Assembly: GCF_002960425.1 (NCBI RefSeq)
Contig: NZ_POIZ01000087.1
Span: 124,001-188,000 of the forward strand
DNA length: 64,000 nucleotides
From: Streptococcus suis
GTDB taxonomy: Bacteria > Bacillota > Bacilli > Lactobacillales > Streptococcaceae
Direction: 5' to 3'
In this document: piece by piece, positions 29,393-39,227 of the stretch
Layout: each line of letters starts with the position of its first letter
Numbering within the stretch: the first letter of the stretch is position 1
Translations under genes and position numbers: made by a program
Notes under the pieces: generated by a model
What the model was told of the DNA's origin: nothing
The model's input: the letters and a program-made list of their open reading frames with translations, nothing else
Database searches by the model: none

Positions 29393-30151
29393 CTAACCAA
29401 ACTTACCTGTAATATAATCTTCTGTCTCTTTGTTTACTGGGTTCATGAACATTTCTTTAGTAGAATTGTATTCGATTAAATCTCCATCTAAGAAGAAACC
29501 TGTTCTATCTGAAATACGAGACGCTTGTTGCATAGATCGTGTTACCAAGACCATGGTGTACTTATCCTTCAAACCATACAAGGTATCTTCAATCTTACCA
29601 GCTGAGATAGGGTCAAGTGCTGATGTTGGCTCATCCAACAAGATAATTTTAGGACTAGTAGCCAAGACACGCGCTACACAGACACGTTGCTGCTGACCAC
29701 CTGACAAACCAACTGCTGAATCATGCAAACGATCCTTAACCTCGTTCCAAATAGATGCACCAATCAAGGCACGCTCTACAGTCTCATCAAGAAGTTGCTT
29801 GTCCTTAATACCATTGATACGAAGACCGTAAACAACATTCTCATAGATGGACATCGGGAATGGGTTTGGTTGTTGGAAAACCATCCCGATTTCCTTACGA
29901 AGGTCTACAGTATCCGTACGAGGACTGTAAATATTTTTACCATTGTAATCAATAGCACCAGTCAAGGTTACTTCTGGGTTCAAATCACCCATGCGGTTAA
30001 TCGCACGCAAGAGCGTTGACTTACCAGAACCTGACGGACCAATCAAGGCTGTAATTTCATTTGGATAGAAATCAATTGAAACACTATTCAAAGCCTTTTT
30101 CTTATTGTAGTAAACAGACAAATCTTTTACTTGTAAAATAGGTGATGTCAT
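29393..30151 (-). CDS. pstB: Phosphate ABC transporter ATPase PstB2
   Basis: 252 residues with Walker [10 protein letters not shown], signature [15 protein letters not shown] and Walker [14 protein letters not shown]. The H-loop reads VTRSMQQA, with Arg in place of the His present in the upstream copy (VTHNMQQA). One of two consecutive pstB genes, a common arrangement in lactic acid bacteria. The paralogues may form a heterodimer or be used alternately. Confidence 0.92.
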   Translation of the reverse strand: MTSPILQVKDLSVYYNKKKALNSVSIDFYPNEITALIGPSGSGKSTLLRAINRMGDLNPEVTLTGAIDYNGKNIYSPRTDTVDLRKEIGMVFQQPNPFPMSIYENVVYGLRINGIKDKQLLDETVERALIGASIWNEVKDRLHDSAVGLSGGQQQRVCVARVLATSPKIILLDEPTSALDPISAGKIEDTLYGLKDKYTMVLVTRSMQQASRISDRTGFFLDGDLIEYNSTKEMFMNPVNKETEDYITGKFG

Positions 30152-30162
30152 TGTTTCCCTTT

Positions 30163-30966
30163 CTATCCAAAGTGTCCTGAAACGTAATCGTTCGTAGACT
30201 TGAGTTTGGCATTTTGGAAGATATTTGCTGTTTTATCGTACTCGATTAAGTCACCAAGATAGAAGAAAGCTGTGTAATCACTTGCACGCGCTGCCTGTTG
30301 CATATTGTGCGTAACGATGATAATCGTGTAGTCTTTCTTCAACTCAAACATGGTTTCTTCCAACTGCATAGTGGCGATTGGGTCCAAGGCTGAGGCTGGT
30401 TCATCCATGAGCAAGATTTGTGGTTTAACAGAAATCGCACGCGCGATACACAAACGTTGCTGTTGTCCACCAGACAAGGTAAAGGCTGACTTGTGCAAAT
30501 CGTCTTTTACCTGATCCCAAAGGGCTGCTTGTCTCAGTGAGGTTTCAACAATCTCATCCAAGACTTCCTTATCTTTTACACCTGCACGCTCGTGAGCAAA
30601 GGTAATATTGCGATAAATCGATTTTGCAAATGGGTTAGGACGTTGGAAAACCATTCCGATATGCTTACGAATTTCGTAAACGTTCATATCTGGTCTGTTG
30701 ATGTCAATTCCTTCGTAGAGGATTTGGCCTGTTACCTTAGCAATATCGATCGTATCATTCATACGATTGAGACTGCGAAGATAGGTTGATTTACCACAGC
30801 CTGAAGGACCAATCAAGGCTGTAATTTTATTTTTCTCGAACTGCATATCAATGCCCTTGATGGCTTCATTTTTACCATAGTAAACATGAACATCTTTTGT
30901 TGAAAGGGCAATTTTTTCCTCTGGGAAAGTGATGATATGGCGTTCATTCCAGTTGTAATCTGCCAT
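30163..30966 (-). CDS. pstB: Phosphate ABC transporter ATPase PstB1
   Basis: 267 residues with intact Walker [10 protein letters not shown], signature [15 protein letters not shown], Walker [14 protein letters not shown] and H-loop VTHNMQQA. Carries an N-terminal extension of about 15 residues ([18 protein letters not shown]) absent from PstB2. Follows pstA by 24 bases and precedes pstB2 by 11. Confidence 0.93.
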   Translation of the reverse strand: MADYNWNERHIITFPEEKIALSTKDVHVYYGKNEAIKGIDMQFEKNKITALIGPSGCGKSTYLRSLNRMNDTIDIAKVTGQILYEGIDINRPDMNVYEIRKHIGMVFQRPNPFAKSIYRNITFAHERAGVKDKEVLDEIVETSLRQAALWDQVKDDLHKSAFTLSGGQQQRLCIARAISVKPQILLMDEPASALDPIATMQLEETMFELKKDYTIIIVTHNMQQAARASDYTAFFYLGDLIEYDKTANIFQNAKLKSTNDYVSGHFG

Positions 30967-30990
30967 TTTTTCTCCTTAATAGTCAGACTT

Positions 30991-31878
30991 CTAAGCTGCT
31001 GAAGTCATTTTCGCATGAAGTTTCTTACCGATATAACGGGCAGAAAGGTTGAAAATCAAGATGAAGACCAAGAGGATTGCTGCTGAACCTGCAGAAACTT
31101 GGGTTGCATCTGGAATTGTACCTTCACTGTTTACCTTCCAAATGTGAACCGCGAGGGTTTCTGATTGACGGAAGATAGAAATCGGACTTGTAACGCTTAA
31201 TGGATTCCAGTTTGACCAGTCAAGTGCTGGTGCTGATTGACCTGCTGTATAGATGAGGGCAGCCGCTTCACCAAAGATACGACCAGATGCCAAGACGATA
31301 CCTGTGACAATCCCTGGAAGTGCTTCTGGAATAACAACATGAAGAACAGTTTCCCAACGTGAAAGACCAAGAGCCAAACCAGCCTCACGTTGCGTATGGT
31401 GAACGTGGCGAAGGCTATCTTCTACGTTACGTGTCATCTGTGGCAAGTTAAAGACCGTAAGGGCCAAGGCACCTGACAAGATAGAGAAACCATACTCAAA
31501 CTGAACAACGAAAATCAAGTAACCAAACAAACCAACGACAACGGATGGTAGGGATGACAAGATTTCAATACAGGTACGAATGAAGTTTGTCAAAGGACCT
31601 TTTTTAGCATATTCTGCCAAGTAAATCCCTGCCCCTGTTGACAAAGGCACAGAAATCAAGAGCGTCACAACCAATAAGAAGAATGAGTTGTAGAGCTGAA
31701 TTCCGATACCACCACCAGCTTTATAAGAGGATGATTTGCTGGTCAAGAAATGCCAGTTAACATGTGGCAAGCCACGGAGCAAGATGTAGAGAATGAGTGA
31801 TGTCAAGATGACAACAATCACCGTAGCGATGGAGTAAAGAATACCAGTCGCCAATTTATCGAATTTTTTAGCGTGCAT
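30991..31878 (-). CDS. pstA: Phosphate ABC transporter permease PstA
   Basis: 295 residues, six predicted helices, with the EAA-type loop in SLRHVHHTQREAGLALGLSRW that docks on PstB. Overlaps pstC by 11 bases. Forms the phosphate channel with PstC. Confidence 0.93.
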   Translation of the reverse strand: MHAKKFDKLATGILYSIATVIVVILTSLILYILLRGLPHVNWHFLTSKSSSYKAGGGIGIQLYNSFFLLVVTLLISVPLSTGAGIYLAEYAKKGPLTNFIRTCIEILSSLPSVVVGLFGYLIFVVQFEYGFSILSGALALTVFNLPQMTRNVEDSLRHVHHTQREAGLALGLSRWETVLHVVIPEALPGIVTGIVLASGRIFGEAAALIYTAGQSAPALDWSNWNPLSVTSPISIFRQSETLAVHIWKVNSEGTIPDATQVSAGSAAILLVFILIFNLSARYIGKKLHAKMTSAA

Positions 31879-32785
31879 AGTTTTTCTTACCCTCTCTCGT
31901 AATAAATTTCATAATCATGTTAAAGATAAGGCTCATCAAGAGCAAGACAAGGGCCAATGACCAGAGAACGTTGTTTTGAACTGTTCCCATAACCGTATTA
32001 CCGATACCCATGGTCAAAACAGAAGTCAAAGTCGCTGCTGGCGTTGTCAATGAAGTTGGAATCACTGCTGAGTTACCAACCACCATCTGAATCGCCAAGG
32101 CTTCACCGAAGGCACGAGCCATACCGAAGATGACTGCTGTGAAAATTCCTGGCTTGGCAGCATTCAAGATAACACGCCAGATGGTTTGCCAGCGAGTTGC
32201 CCCCATGGCCAAACTTGCTTCACGATAGTGACGAGGCACCGCACGCAAGCTATCCACTGTCATAAAGGTCACTGTAGGTAAAATCATGACAAAGAGTACA
32301 AAGACACCTGACAAGATACCAAAACCAGTACCACCGAAGATAGAACGCACGAATGGCACAACCACTTGCAAGCCAATGAAACCATATACAACGGATGGGA
32401 TACCGACCAAAAGCTCGATAACTGGTTGCAAGATTTTAGCACCACGCTTTGGTGAGATTTCCGTCATAAAGACTGCCGCTCCGATAGCGATTGGCGTTGC
32501 TACAATGGCAGACAAAATCGTCACGATGAAAGAGCCTGAAATCATCGGCAAGGCACCAAAGATTTTAGAACTTGGTTCCCACTTGCTACCAAATAGGAAA
32601 TCAACAATGCTAACACCGTCTACAAAGAAGGTAGACAAGCCACGTTGCGCAACGAAAATCAAAATCATGGCAACGATAAAGACAATCAATGACAGGCAGA
32701 GGAAAGTAATAACCTTACCAAATTTCTCCAAACGGGAATTTTTAGACGGAGAAGATAATTCTTTTGCTAATTGTTCGTTTTTCAT
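31868..32785 (-). CDS. pstC: Phosphate ABC transporter permease PstC
   Basis: 305 residues, six helices, with the EAA loop SLRAVPRHYREASLAMGATRW. Starts two bases after the pstS stop. The cytoplasmic N-terminus of about 25 residues is Lys/Ser-rich. Partner of PstA. Confidence 0.93.
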   Translation of the reverse strand: MKNEQLAKELSSPSKNSRLEKFGKVITFLCLSLIVFIVAMILIFVAQRGLSTFFVDGVSIVDFLFGSKWEPSSKIFGALPMISGSFIVTILSAIVATPIAIGAAVFMTEISPKRGAKILQPVIELLVGIPSVVYGFIGLQVVVPFVRSIFGGTGFGILSGVFVLFVMILPTVTFMTVDSLRAVPRHYREASLAMGATRWQTIWRVILNAAKPGIFTAVIFGMARAFGEALAIQMVVGNSAVIPTSLTTPAATLTSVLTMGIGNTVMGTVQNNVLWSLALVLLLMSLIFNMIMKFITREGKKNYAR

Positions 32786-32787
32786 GC

Positions 32788-33657
32788 TTACTCCTTCTCA
32801 GTCACCGTGCCATCAGCACTCTTTTCAACCTGCATATCGTTGATAGAAATGTAGCCCATGCTTTCAACGATGCCATTTTGAACTTCATCAGACATCATGT
32901 AGTCCAAGAATTCGCCTGTCAATTCAGTTGGCTCTCCCTTGGTGTACATGTGCTCATAAGACCAAATTGGCCAAGCATTGGTTGCTACGTTTTCAGTTGT
33001 TGGCGCAAAGCCGTTCAATTTGATGGTTTTTACAGAATCATCCACATAGGCAAATGACAAGTAAGAAATAGCACCAGGGGTTTGAGCTACAATGGACTTA
33101 ACCATCCCGTTTGAATCCTGCTCTTGACTTTGAGCCGCTGCATGTCCATCCATAACGACTGTATCAAAGGTTGCACGAGAACCAGAACTTGCTGCACGGT
33201 TGATGATTGAAATCTCCAGATCCTTACCACCAAGCTCTTTCCAGTTGGTAATTTCACCCGTGAAAATCTTACGAAGATCTTCTGTGGTAATATCCCCAAC
33301 TGTCACCTTTTCATTGACAATAACAGCTAGACCAGCCACGGCAACCTGATGGTCTACTAGCTTGCTAGCATCGATACCGTCCTTCTCTTCCGCGAACACG
33401 TCCGAGTTACCAATCTGAACTGCTCCAGACTGGACCTGTGACAAACCAGTACCTGAACCACCACCTTGAACATTGATAGACTTACCGATATTGACACTAC
33501 CGAATTCGTCTGCCGCCGCTTCAACCAACGGCTGAAGAGCTGTAGAACCTACTGCAGTGATAGACTCTCCGCGATCAATCCATGAGGAACAACCTGAAAG
33601 AGCTACACTACTCAAAAGAAACAAAGCTGCAATTCCAAGCTTCTGCTTTTTTTTCAT
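32788..33657 (-). CDS. pstS: Phosphate-binding lipoprotein PstS
   Basis: 289 residues from ATG 33655-33657 ([12 protein letters not shown]). The signal peptide ends in the lipobox LSGC (Cys22). Phosphate-binding segments are visible: [41 protein letters not shown] and [19 protein letters not shown] precedes the ATG. First gene of the pst operon. A 27-codon in-frame extension lacks a ribosome site. Confidence 0.94.
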   Translation of the reverse strand: MKKKQKLGIAALFLLSSVALSGCSSWIDRGESITAVGSTALQPLVEAAADEFGSVNIGKSINVQGGGSGTGLSQVQSGAVQIGNSDVFAEEKDGIDASKLVDHQVAVAGLAVIVNEKVTVGDITTEDLRKIFTGEITNWKELGGKDLEISIINRAASSGSRATFDTVVMDGHAAAQSQEQDSNGMVKSIVAQTPGAISYLSFAYVDDSVKTIKLNGFAPTTENVATNAWPIWSYEHMYTKGEPTELTGEFLDYMMSDEVQNGIVESMGYISINDMQVEKSADGTVTEKE

Positions 33658-33709
33658 TTCGTTTTTTCCTTTACATTTTTCAGTGGAATCTCCAATAAGT
33701 ACTCTGTAT

Positions 33710-33773
33710 TTTACAAGGAATTTACAAGATATTTCCACTCATCCACTATATCATATAAAAAGACAAGTTGCAA
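33710..33773 (-). promoter_or_regulatory. pstS promoter and possible Pho-type direct repeats
   Basis: Minus-strand promoter TTGCAA (33768-33773), 17 bases, TATAGT (33745-33750). On the plus strand just downstream of the expected start lie TTTACA-AGGAA-TTTACA-AGATA-TTTCCA (33710-33737), three hexamers at an 11-base period like the Bacillus PhoP box TT(A/T/C)ACA. Placement after the start site and on the opposite strand is unusual, so the operator call is tentative. Confidence 0.5.
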
Positions 33774-33794
33774 AAAAAATCTGCTTATTTTCAG

Positions 33795-35096
33795 TTAAAA
33801 TCTGAGACCTTTGGGAAAGGCATTTTTAAGGGTTCCAGATACAATTTTTGCAAAGCCTAAACCATTTCCTTGAACTGCTACCTGATACCAACCATTTGGC
33901 AAGTCTTTGGATACTGCAAGGGTTTGTCCAGAAACATAGGCCGGGAAATCTTCTAGGCTAATCTCAACTCGATTCTTGACTTCTGTACTGTGAAGTGCCA
34001 AGCCTAAGGCAAAACTAGGTTCAAATCTTTTTTTCTTGAATGTCCCCAAATGAAGACCGTTGCGAGCAATCTTAACTTTTGATAAATCTGGCAGACCATC
34101 TGGTAGGAGATAGAGATTGTCACCAAAAACCTGCAACAAACCTGTTAAGGAAACCTTCAAGTGTTTTTGTTCAAATTCTTTCCAGAGAGTCTGTTGCTCC
34201 CTGTTCAAATTTGATTTTCCTGGTTTGAGTTTTTTCTGCTTGGATTCCCCTAAAAACTTGAACTTAGCAACAAACTGCCCTTCACCTGAAAAATGATGAG
34301 GATACATACGAGCCGTTTGAGGATAATCAATCCCTTCTACCATGCCATTGATTTTGGGAATATCAACCAACTCTAGCTCATAATTCTCCAGCAACCAAGT
34401 GACGATTTCTTCATTTTCTTCAGGTGACCAGGTACAAGTCGAATAAATCAACTGCCCATCTGGAGCCAGCATGGTCAAGGCGGATTCTAAAATCTCTCTC
34501 TGCAAGCTAGCACACTGGGCAGGATAGTCCTTGGACCAGTATTGGATAGCATCAGGGTCCTTTCTGAACATCCCCTCGCCTGAGCAGGGGGCATCCAGCA
34601 CAATCATGTCAAAATAGGCAGGAAATACCTTGGCTAAACGGTCCGCAGACTCATTGGTCACGACCACATTTCTTGCCCCAAATCGTTCGATATTTTCTGC
34701 TAGAATTTTGGCACGTTTGCTTGAAATTTCATTACTCACTAGCAGTCCAGTATTGTCCAAATAGGAAAGCAAGTGGGTGGATTTTCCACCTGGCGCTGCC
34801 GCTAGGTCCAATACCTTCATACTTTTTTCTGGGCTTGCAACCTGTCCTACCACTTGCGCAGCTGGTTCTTGCGAATAGACCAGGCCTGTCACATGTTCAG
34901 GAGATTTTCCAGAAACCTTTCCATAATAGGACCAGGGCATGTCTGGAATTGGGTTGTCAAAAGCAATTTGCCCTTCCTTCAAGGGATTGGTCCGAAAACC
35001 CGAAATAGCTGGCTCATCAAAACTCTCAAAAAATGCTTGGGCTTCTTGACCAAGCAAATGACTATATTTATCAATAAAATCCTGTGGTAATTGCAT
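33795..35096 (-). CDS. rsmF: rRNA cytosine-C5 methyltransferase, RsmF/NOL1-NOP2-Sun family
   Basis: 433 residues. The Rossmann core holds SAM motif I VLDLAAAPGGKSTHLL, motif IV with the enzyme-release cysteine DAPCSGEGMF, and motif VI with the nucleophile cysteine YSTCTWSPEENE. A C-terminal RNA-binding PUA-like part follows (residues about 290-433). The start ATG overlaps the last base of the IMPase stop. Target cytosine in 16S rRNA is inferred from family only. Confidence 0.9.
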   Translation of the reverse strand: MQLPQDFIDKYSHLLGQEAQAFFESFDEPAISGFRTNPLKEGQIAFDNPIPDMPWSYYGKVSGKSPEHVTGLVYSQEPAAQVVGQVASPEKSMKVLDLAAAPGGKSTHLLSYLDNTGLLVSNEISSKRAKILAENIERFGARNVVVTNESADRLAKVFPAYFDMIVLDAPCSGEGMFRKDPDAIQYWSKDYPAQCASLQREILESALTMLAPDGQLIYSTCTWSPEENEEIVTWLLENYELELVDIPKINGMVEGIDYPQTARMYPHHFSGEGQFVAKFKFLGESKQKKLKPGKSNLNREQQTLWKEFEQKHLKVSLTGLLQVFGDNLYLLPDGLPDLSKVKIARNGLHLGTFKKKRFEPSFALGLALHSTEVKNRVEISLEDFPAYVSGQTLAVSKDLPNGWYQVAVQGNGLGFAKIVSGTLKNAFPKGLRF

Positions 35097-35857
35097 TAGA
35101 ATAGATACCTCTTTACTTCTTCCAAGTGCTGATTGGCAACTAGGATGACGTGTTCTCTTTTATCAAACGATGGATTTTCAGCCTCCAAGCTCAACAAACT
35201 AAGACCTAAGCCTTGTCCAAGAATACTGGCTGCAGCATAGTCCCAAGGATAGAGATAGGAAGCATAGGCAAACAATCGTCCTTCTAAGACATGAGTAAAT
35301 CCAATGCCAGCACTGCCAACAGAGCGTGTTCCTAAAGTCTTATTCGCCAAGTCTGCCAAGCCGTGTTTGTTAGCAGCATAGAGCTGAGCATTCAGCCCCA
35401 TCAAACTCTGCTTGAGTGGGGAAGATGCTGGCTTAGACAGAACTTGTTGATTACAAGCAACAGGAAATCTTCCACCGCCATGAAATAGCTTGTCTTGCAT
35501 GACATCGTAAATCAATCCAAATTGACCAATGCCATTTTCAAAATAGGCCAGCATAATGGCAAAATCATTTTTCTGGGCAATAAAGTTACTGGTGCCATCA
35601 ATGGGATCCAAGACCCAAACATTTCCCTTTGAAACAGAGCTAACATCCCCACCTTCTTCACCAAAAATCAAGTCAGTAGGGTATTCTTTCTTAATACTGG
35701 CTGTCAAAAAGTCTTGCACTTCCTTGTCCAGATGGGTCACCAAATCCCTAGCACAAGCCTTTTCTTCAATCTCTAACTGGTCATCAATATGCTGGCGTAA
35801 GAAATCCCCTGCTGCCAAAACAAGCGACTGGGCTAAGCGATACTTAGTTTCCAAGAC
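35096..35857 (-). CDS. Inositol monophosphatase family protein
   Basis: Mg2+-dependent phosphatase of the IMPase/SuhB fold. Motifs: [20 protein letters not shown] and [12 protein letters not shown], which supply the metal-binding residues. I start at TTG 35855-35857 ([12 protein letters not shown], 253 residues) with AAAGGGG nine bases upstream; another TTG nine bases earlier (35866) is possible. The gene overlaps UPF0223 by 14 bases. Substrate in streptococci is not known (inositol phosphate, NADP or PAP are options). Confidence 0.85.
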   Translation of the reverse strand, partial: VLETKYRLAQSLVLAAGDFLRQHIDDQLEIEEKACARDLVTHLDKEVQDFLTASIKKEYPTDLIFGEEGGDVSSVSKGNVWVLDPIDGTSNFIAQKNDFAIMLAYFENGIGQFGLIYDVMQDKLFHGGGRFPVACNQQVLSKPASSPLKQSLMGLNAQLYAANKHGLADLANKTLGTRSVGSAGIGFTHVLEGRLFAYASYLYPWDYAAASILGQGLGLSLLSLEAENPSFDKREHVILVANQHLEEVKRYLF

Positions 35858-36122
35858 GGACAACCCCTTTCCCCTTTTCCTTGGCAGCCTTGACAACTTG
35901 ATAGGTAGAATAGCCAGAAACATCTTCAAATTCACGATCAATCTGGCGTTCCTGTCCCTTGCTTTTGACAACTTCTTTAAACTGTTTGTAGCTAGTCAAA
36001 ATGGTCGTTGCATCTGCACCCTTTTCATAGGCTGCCTCCACCTGATTTAAAAAAGAAAGCACGGAGGAAATCTCCTCTGTGCTCCACGAAAAATCAAGTG
36101 GATATGAATAATTCTTGTTCAT
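35844..36122 (-). CDS. UPF0223 family protein
   Basis: A 92-residue helical protein of UPF0223 (YktA-like), with the family features [14 protein letters not shown] and [19 protein letters not shown]. No enzymatic motif. It starts 14 bases after spx ends and overlaps the IMPase gene. Function unknown; the spx-UPF0223-IMPase order is conserved in streptococci. Confidence 0.85.
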   Translation of the reverse strand: MNKNYSYPLDFSWSTEEISSVLSFLNQVEAAYEKGADATTILTSYKQFKEVVKSKGQERQIDREFEDVSGYSTYQVVKAAKEKGKGVVRLGN

Positions 36123-36136
36123 ATCTCTTATCTTTC

Positions 36137-36538
36137 TTATCCTATTTCTGCTCTCAATGTAGCATTTTTTAGTTCTTGTTTGCGATATTTGCGTGGCAAG
36201 AATGCACGGATCTCATCTTCATTAAACCCAATCTGCATCCGCTTCTCATCCAAGATAATCGGACGACGGAGCAAACTTGGATAGGTTTCAATCAAGCCAA
36301 TTAACTGCTTAATGGATAATTCATCCACATCAACATTAAGCTTTTGAAAGACCTTCGAACGAGTGGAAATCAAATCATCTGTTCCATTCTCTGTCAAGGC
36401 TAAAATCTTCTTCAGCTCATCTGCTGTCAGAGGACTGGTCATAATATTATGTTCAACGAAAGGGACTTCGTGGCTGGTCAACCAAGCACGCGCCTTACGG
36501 CAACTGGTACAACTGGGTGACAAAAACAAAGTAATCAT
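36137..36538 (-). CDS. spxA: Spx-family transcriptional regulator
   Basis: 133-residue ArsC-fold regulator that binds the RNA polymerase alpha C-terminal domain and redirects transcription under thiol stress. The redox switch is Cys10-x-x-Cys13 (PSCTSCRKA) and the conserved RPI segment is [17 protein letters not shown]. Streptococci carry two Spx proteins; which one this is cannot be fixed here. First gene of its operon. Confidence 0.9.
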   Translation of the reverse strand: MITLFLSPSCTSCRKARAWLTSHEVPFVEHNIMTSPLTADELKKILALTENGTDDLISTRSKVFQKLNVDVDELSIKQLIGLIETYPSLLRRPIILDEKRMQIGFNEDEIRAFLPRKYRKQELKNATLRAEIG

Positions 36539-36574
36539 ACACTCATCCCCCTCTCTACATTATCCCTTAATTCT

Positions 36575-36603
36575 ATTATAATGCATTTCAACATCGTTTT
36601 CAA
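36575..36603 (-). promoter_or_regulatory. spx promoter
   Basis: TTGAAA (36598-36603), 17 bases, TATAAT (36575-36580) on the minus strand, about 37 bases before the spx ATG. Confidence 0.8.
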
Positions 36604-36612
36604 TAGGGAATT

Positions 36613-37350
36613 TTAGTCTAAATCTCTTAATTTTTCTAAACTTTCTATTTTAGCTTCTAGTCGCTTGATTAGCTCCGTTTGTTCATCCATTTTGGCAATC
36701 AATAAATCCAACTTGGTTTCTTTTTCAGTTTCAGAGAAAAAGCGGGTAATGGTCGAAGTCACCATACCAAAAGTACAGATTCCGACTAGCATCAAAAGAA
36801 TGGCAATGACTTTCGAAATAGTGTCTTGGGGAACAATATCTCCATAGCCTACTGTTGTCATGGTCACAATCGACCACCAGACTGCATCAAAAAAGGATTT
36901 TCCCTCAATTGCTGACAGCAGGACACTGGCTGTCAAAACGGCTGATATATTTAACATCAAGACCTTGGACAGACTATTTGTATGCAAGAGCCTATTAACC
37001 GTATCCCAGAAACGATTGGATAGAGCAAAAATGCGGGCCACCTTAACCAGTCTAAATAGTCGAGCCAAACGCCCCAAACGAAAAAAACTGAAAACAGAGT
37101 CAAATGGAATGATGGCTATCAATTCCAAGACATGACTTTGGATGTACTCCATGCTATCATCTGCATGGTAAAGGTTTACAAAGTAATCACAGACAAAGAT
37201 AAACCATAATAACCAGTCGATTATGTTGTAACCTGCTGAGTTGGCAATACTCGCATCCATCAACTCAAGCACTATGAGAAAGACATAGACAATGGCTAGA
37301 TAGGTCATGCCTTTTTCATATCGGGGATCCTGAATTATTTTCTTAATCAT
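36613..37350 (-). CDS. Voltage-gated-type potassium channel
   Basis: 245 residues, six transmembrane segments. The S4 helix carries spaced arginines (RLGRLARLFRLVKVARIF), the pore has the selectivity filter TMTTVGYGD, and the C-terminus is a coiled coil (DLLIAKMDEQTELIKRLEAKIES). This resembles KvAP-like bacterial Kv channels. Its start overlaps ribF by eight bases, so it is the last gene of truB-ribF-channel. It probably sets membrane potential or K+ efflux. Confidence 0.88.
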   Translation of the reverse strand: MIKKIIQDPRYEKGMTYLAIVYVFLIVLELMDASIANSAGYNIIDWLLWFIFVCDYFVNLYHADDSMEYIQSHVLELIAIIPFDSVFSFFRLGRLARLFRLVKVARIFALSNRFWDTVNRLLHTNSLSKVLMLNISAVLTASVLLSAIEGKSFFDAVWWSIVTMTTVGYGDIVPQDTISKVIAILLMLVGICTFGMVTSTITRFFSETEKETKLDLLIAKMDEQTELIKRLEAKIESLEKLRDLD

Positions 37351-38266
37351 CTTTCCCCCACTCTAGCGCACATTCTTCATCTCGTTTCATCTGCTCCATT
37401 AGGCTATCAATTCCATCAAATTTGACCATATCTCGAATTTTTTCAAGCCAAAAAACCCTGATTTTTTCACCGTAGATAAAGCGATCGAAACCAAAAATAT
37501 GCGCTTCTATCCGCATTTCCGTTCCATCAAAAGTAACATTTTTCCCTACGCTGGTCATGGCACGGTAGCGTCTGCCATCCACTTCAACATCTGCTACATA
37601 GACACCCTCTGATGGCAAATGAACTCGGTCAAAGGGGGCTAAATTGGCAGTTGGATAACCGATTGTGCGGCCTCTGGCATCTCCATGAACCACAATCCCT
37701 TCAGTCATAAAGGTATAGCCCAGTAGGCGATTGGCTAAATCAACCTGTCCAGATTGGATAGCCTGACGAATACGCGTAGATGAAATCTTTTCTCCATCAA
37801 GGCAAATTTCTTCTACTATTTCAACCTGCCCATCAAATAAGCGGGTCAAATCTTGTACATCCGCTCTGCAATTCCCGAAATGGTAATCAAAACCAGCCAC
37901 CAAAACCTGCGCATTGAGGCCTTTAATATAGCGGTCCATAAACTGCTGAGGAGTATTGCTGGCAAATTCACTGGTAAAGTTGGTCAAAACCAGCTGGTCT
38001 ACACCGTATGTTTCTAGGAGGCGGTAGCGTTCCTCTTGACTGGTCAAATGGAGCAAGAGCTCAGGAGAAAAGCGGGCAAAGGCCAGGCGTGGGGTTTCTG
38101 GAAAAGTAAGGACGGTTACAGACAATCCTTTTTCATCAGCCACTCGTCTTGCACGTTCTAAAAGGGCCTTATGACCCAAATGAATGCCATCAAAATAGCC
38201 TAGAACTAAGACAGTTGGCTCTTCCTGATGAAACTCTTGATAATCTTTAATTGTTCTAATATTCAT
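37343..38266 (-). CDS. ribF: Bifunctional riboflavin kinase / FAD synthetase
   Basis: Makes FMN then FAD. 307 residues: the N-terminal adenylyltransferase domain has GYFDGIHLGHKAL and the ISSTRIR motif, the C-terminal flavokinase domain has GYPTANL and the GVYVADVEVDG strand. Nineteen bases separate it from truB, a near-universal bacterial pairing. Confidence 0.95.
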   Translation of the reverse strand: MNIRTIKDYQEFHQEEPTVLVLGYFDGIHLGHKALLERARRVADEKGLSVTVLTFPETPRLAFARFSPELLLHLTSQEERYRLLETYGVDQLVLTNFTSEFASNTPQQFMDRYIKGLNAQVLVAGFDYHFGNCRADVQDLTRLFDGQVEIVEEICLDGEKISSTRIRQAIQSGQVDLANRLLGYTFMTEGIVVHGDARGRTIGYPTANLAPFDRVHLPSEGVYVADVEVDGRRYRAMTSVGKNVTFDGTEMRIEAHIFGFDRFIYGEKIRVFWLEKIRDMVKFDGIDSLMEQMKRDEECALEWGKDD

Positions 38267-38285
38267 AGTGTTTATTTTATCACAA

Positions 38286-39179
38286 CTAGGCTAAAATCTC
38301 TTCCAGAAGAACCTTCCGAGGTTTATAGACTTGGTCACGCTTTTCTAGGATAGCCACCAGTTTTTTCTTATGAAAGCCTGCAACCAATGCTGCATCCGCT
38401 TCAAGTGAGATAAATCTACCAAATTTTGCATCAATGACCTGTTCAATCGTCAAGTCAACAATAGGCAAATCCCCAATTCCTTGCTCAATGGGACGGAGGA
38501 AGGAATAATCAGCCTGGACAACCTTGTCCGCAATTTCCTCGATTGTCAGGGCATCTGCCAAATGCATACCTGCCGAGCCTGTTCGCTCCAACTTGGACAT
38601 ATGGCTGGCGTAGCCTAGCTTAGAGCCCAAGTCAACAGACAGGGTACGGACATAGGTGCCTTTACCACAGCGAACTCGGAAAGTGAATCGTGCACAGTCA
38701 TCCGTCAACTCAATAGGGCTGGTCCGTTCAAAACTGTAAATGTCAATTTGGCGTTGAGGACGTTCGACTTCTTCGCCCGCCCGTGCGTATTCGTAGAGTT
38801 TGCGGCCATTTACTTTGACAGCAGAATACATAGGCGGAATCTGGGTAATAGTACCGACAAAGCTAGCCATGGCCTCATCAACTGCCTGCTCTGCTATGTC
38901 CAAAACCGGTGTCCGCTCAACAAGGTCCCCCGACGCATCTTCGGTCGTGGTCGAGTAGCCCAGGGTAATCTCTCCCTCGTAAATCTTGCCCTCTTCCTGC
39001 ATATACTCAATCATGCGAGTAGCCTTGCCGACTGCAATGGGCAGAACGCCTGTCACATCTGGGTCCAAGGTGCCCCCATGACCGATTTTCTTCTCTTGCA
39101 AAATCTTGCGGAGCTTAAAAACCACATCGTGCGAGGTCATGCCCGCTTCTTTTTTGACGTTAATAATTCCTGAAATCAT
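38286..39179 (-). CDS. truB: tRNA pseudouridine-55 synthase
   Basis: Modifies U55 in the T-loop of tRNA. About 297 residues from ATG 39177-39179 ([18 protein letters not shown]). The catalytic aspartate is in [19 protein letters not shown]; the [19 protein letters not shown] segment follows. No Shine-Dalgarno precedes the ATG, and an extended -10 TGTTATAAT ends only six bases before it, so the transcript is probably leaderless. Confidence 0.94.
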   Translation of the reverse strand: MISGIINVKKEAGMTSHDVVFKLRKILQEKKIGHGGTLDPDVTGVLPIAVGKATRMIEYMQEEGKIYEGEITLGYSTTTEDASGDLVERTPVLDIAEQAVDEAMASFVGTITQIPPMYSAVKVNGRKLYEYARAGEEVERPQRQIDIYSFERTSPIELTDDCARFTFRVRCGKGTYVRTLSVDLGSKLGYASHMSKLERTGSAGMHLADALTIEEIADKVVQADYSFLRPIEQGIGDLPIVDLTIEQVIDAKFGRFISLEADAALVAGFHKKKLVAILEKRDQVYKPRKVLLEEILA

Positions 39180-39185
39180 GTTTTC

Positions 39186-39194
39186 ATTATAACA
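39186..39194 (-). promoter_or_regulatory. Extended -10 promoter immediately before truB
   Basis: TGTTATAAT (39186-39194 on the minus strand) with no recognisable -35. The last T is six bases before the truB ATG, so the expected start site falls at or beside the initiation codon. Confidence 0.6.
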
Positions 39195-39199
39195 CAAAG

Positions 39200-39219
39200 G
39201 ACCGCACTTGTGGGCGGTC
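39200..39219 (-). terminator. Possible terminator after the DUF438 gene
   Basis: GACCGC/GCGGTC stem with an eight-base loop between the DUF438 gene and truB, which are on the same strand, but only three Ts follow on the minus strand. It may reduce rather than stop readthrough into truB. Confidence 0.4.
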
Positions 39220-39227
39220 TGGTTGGA

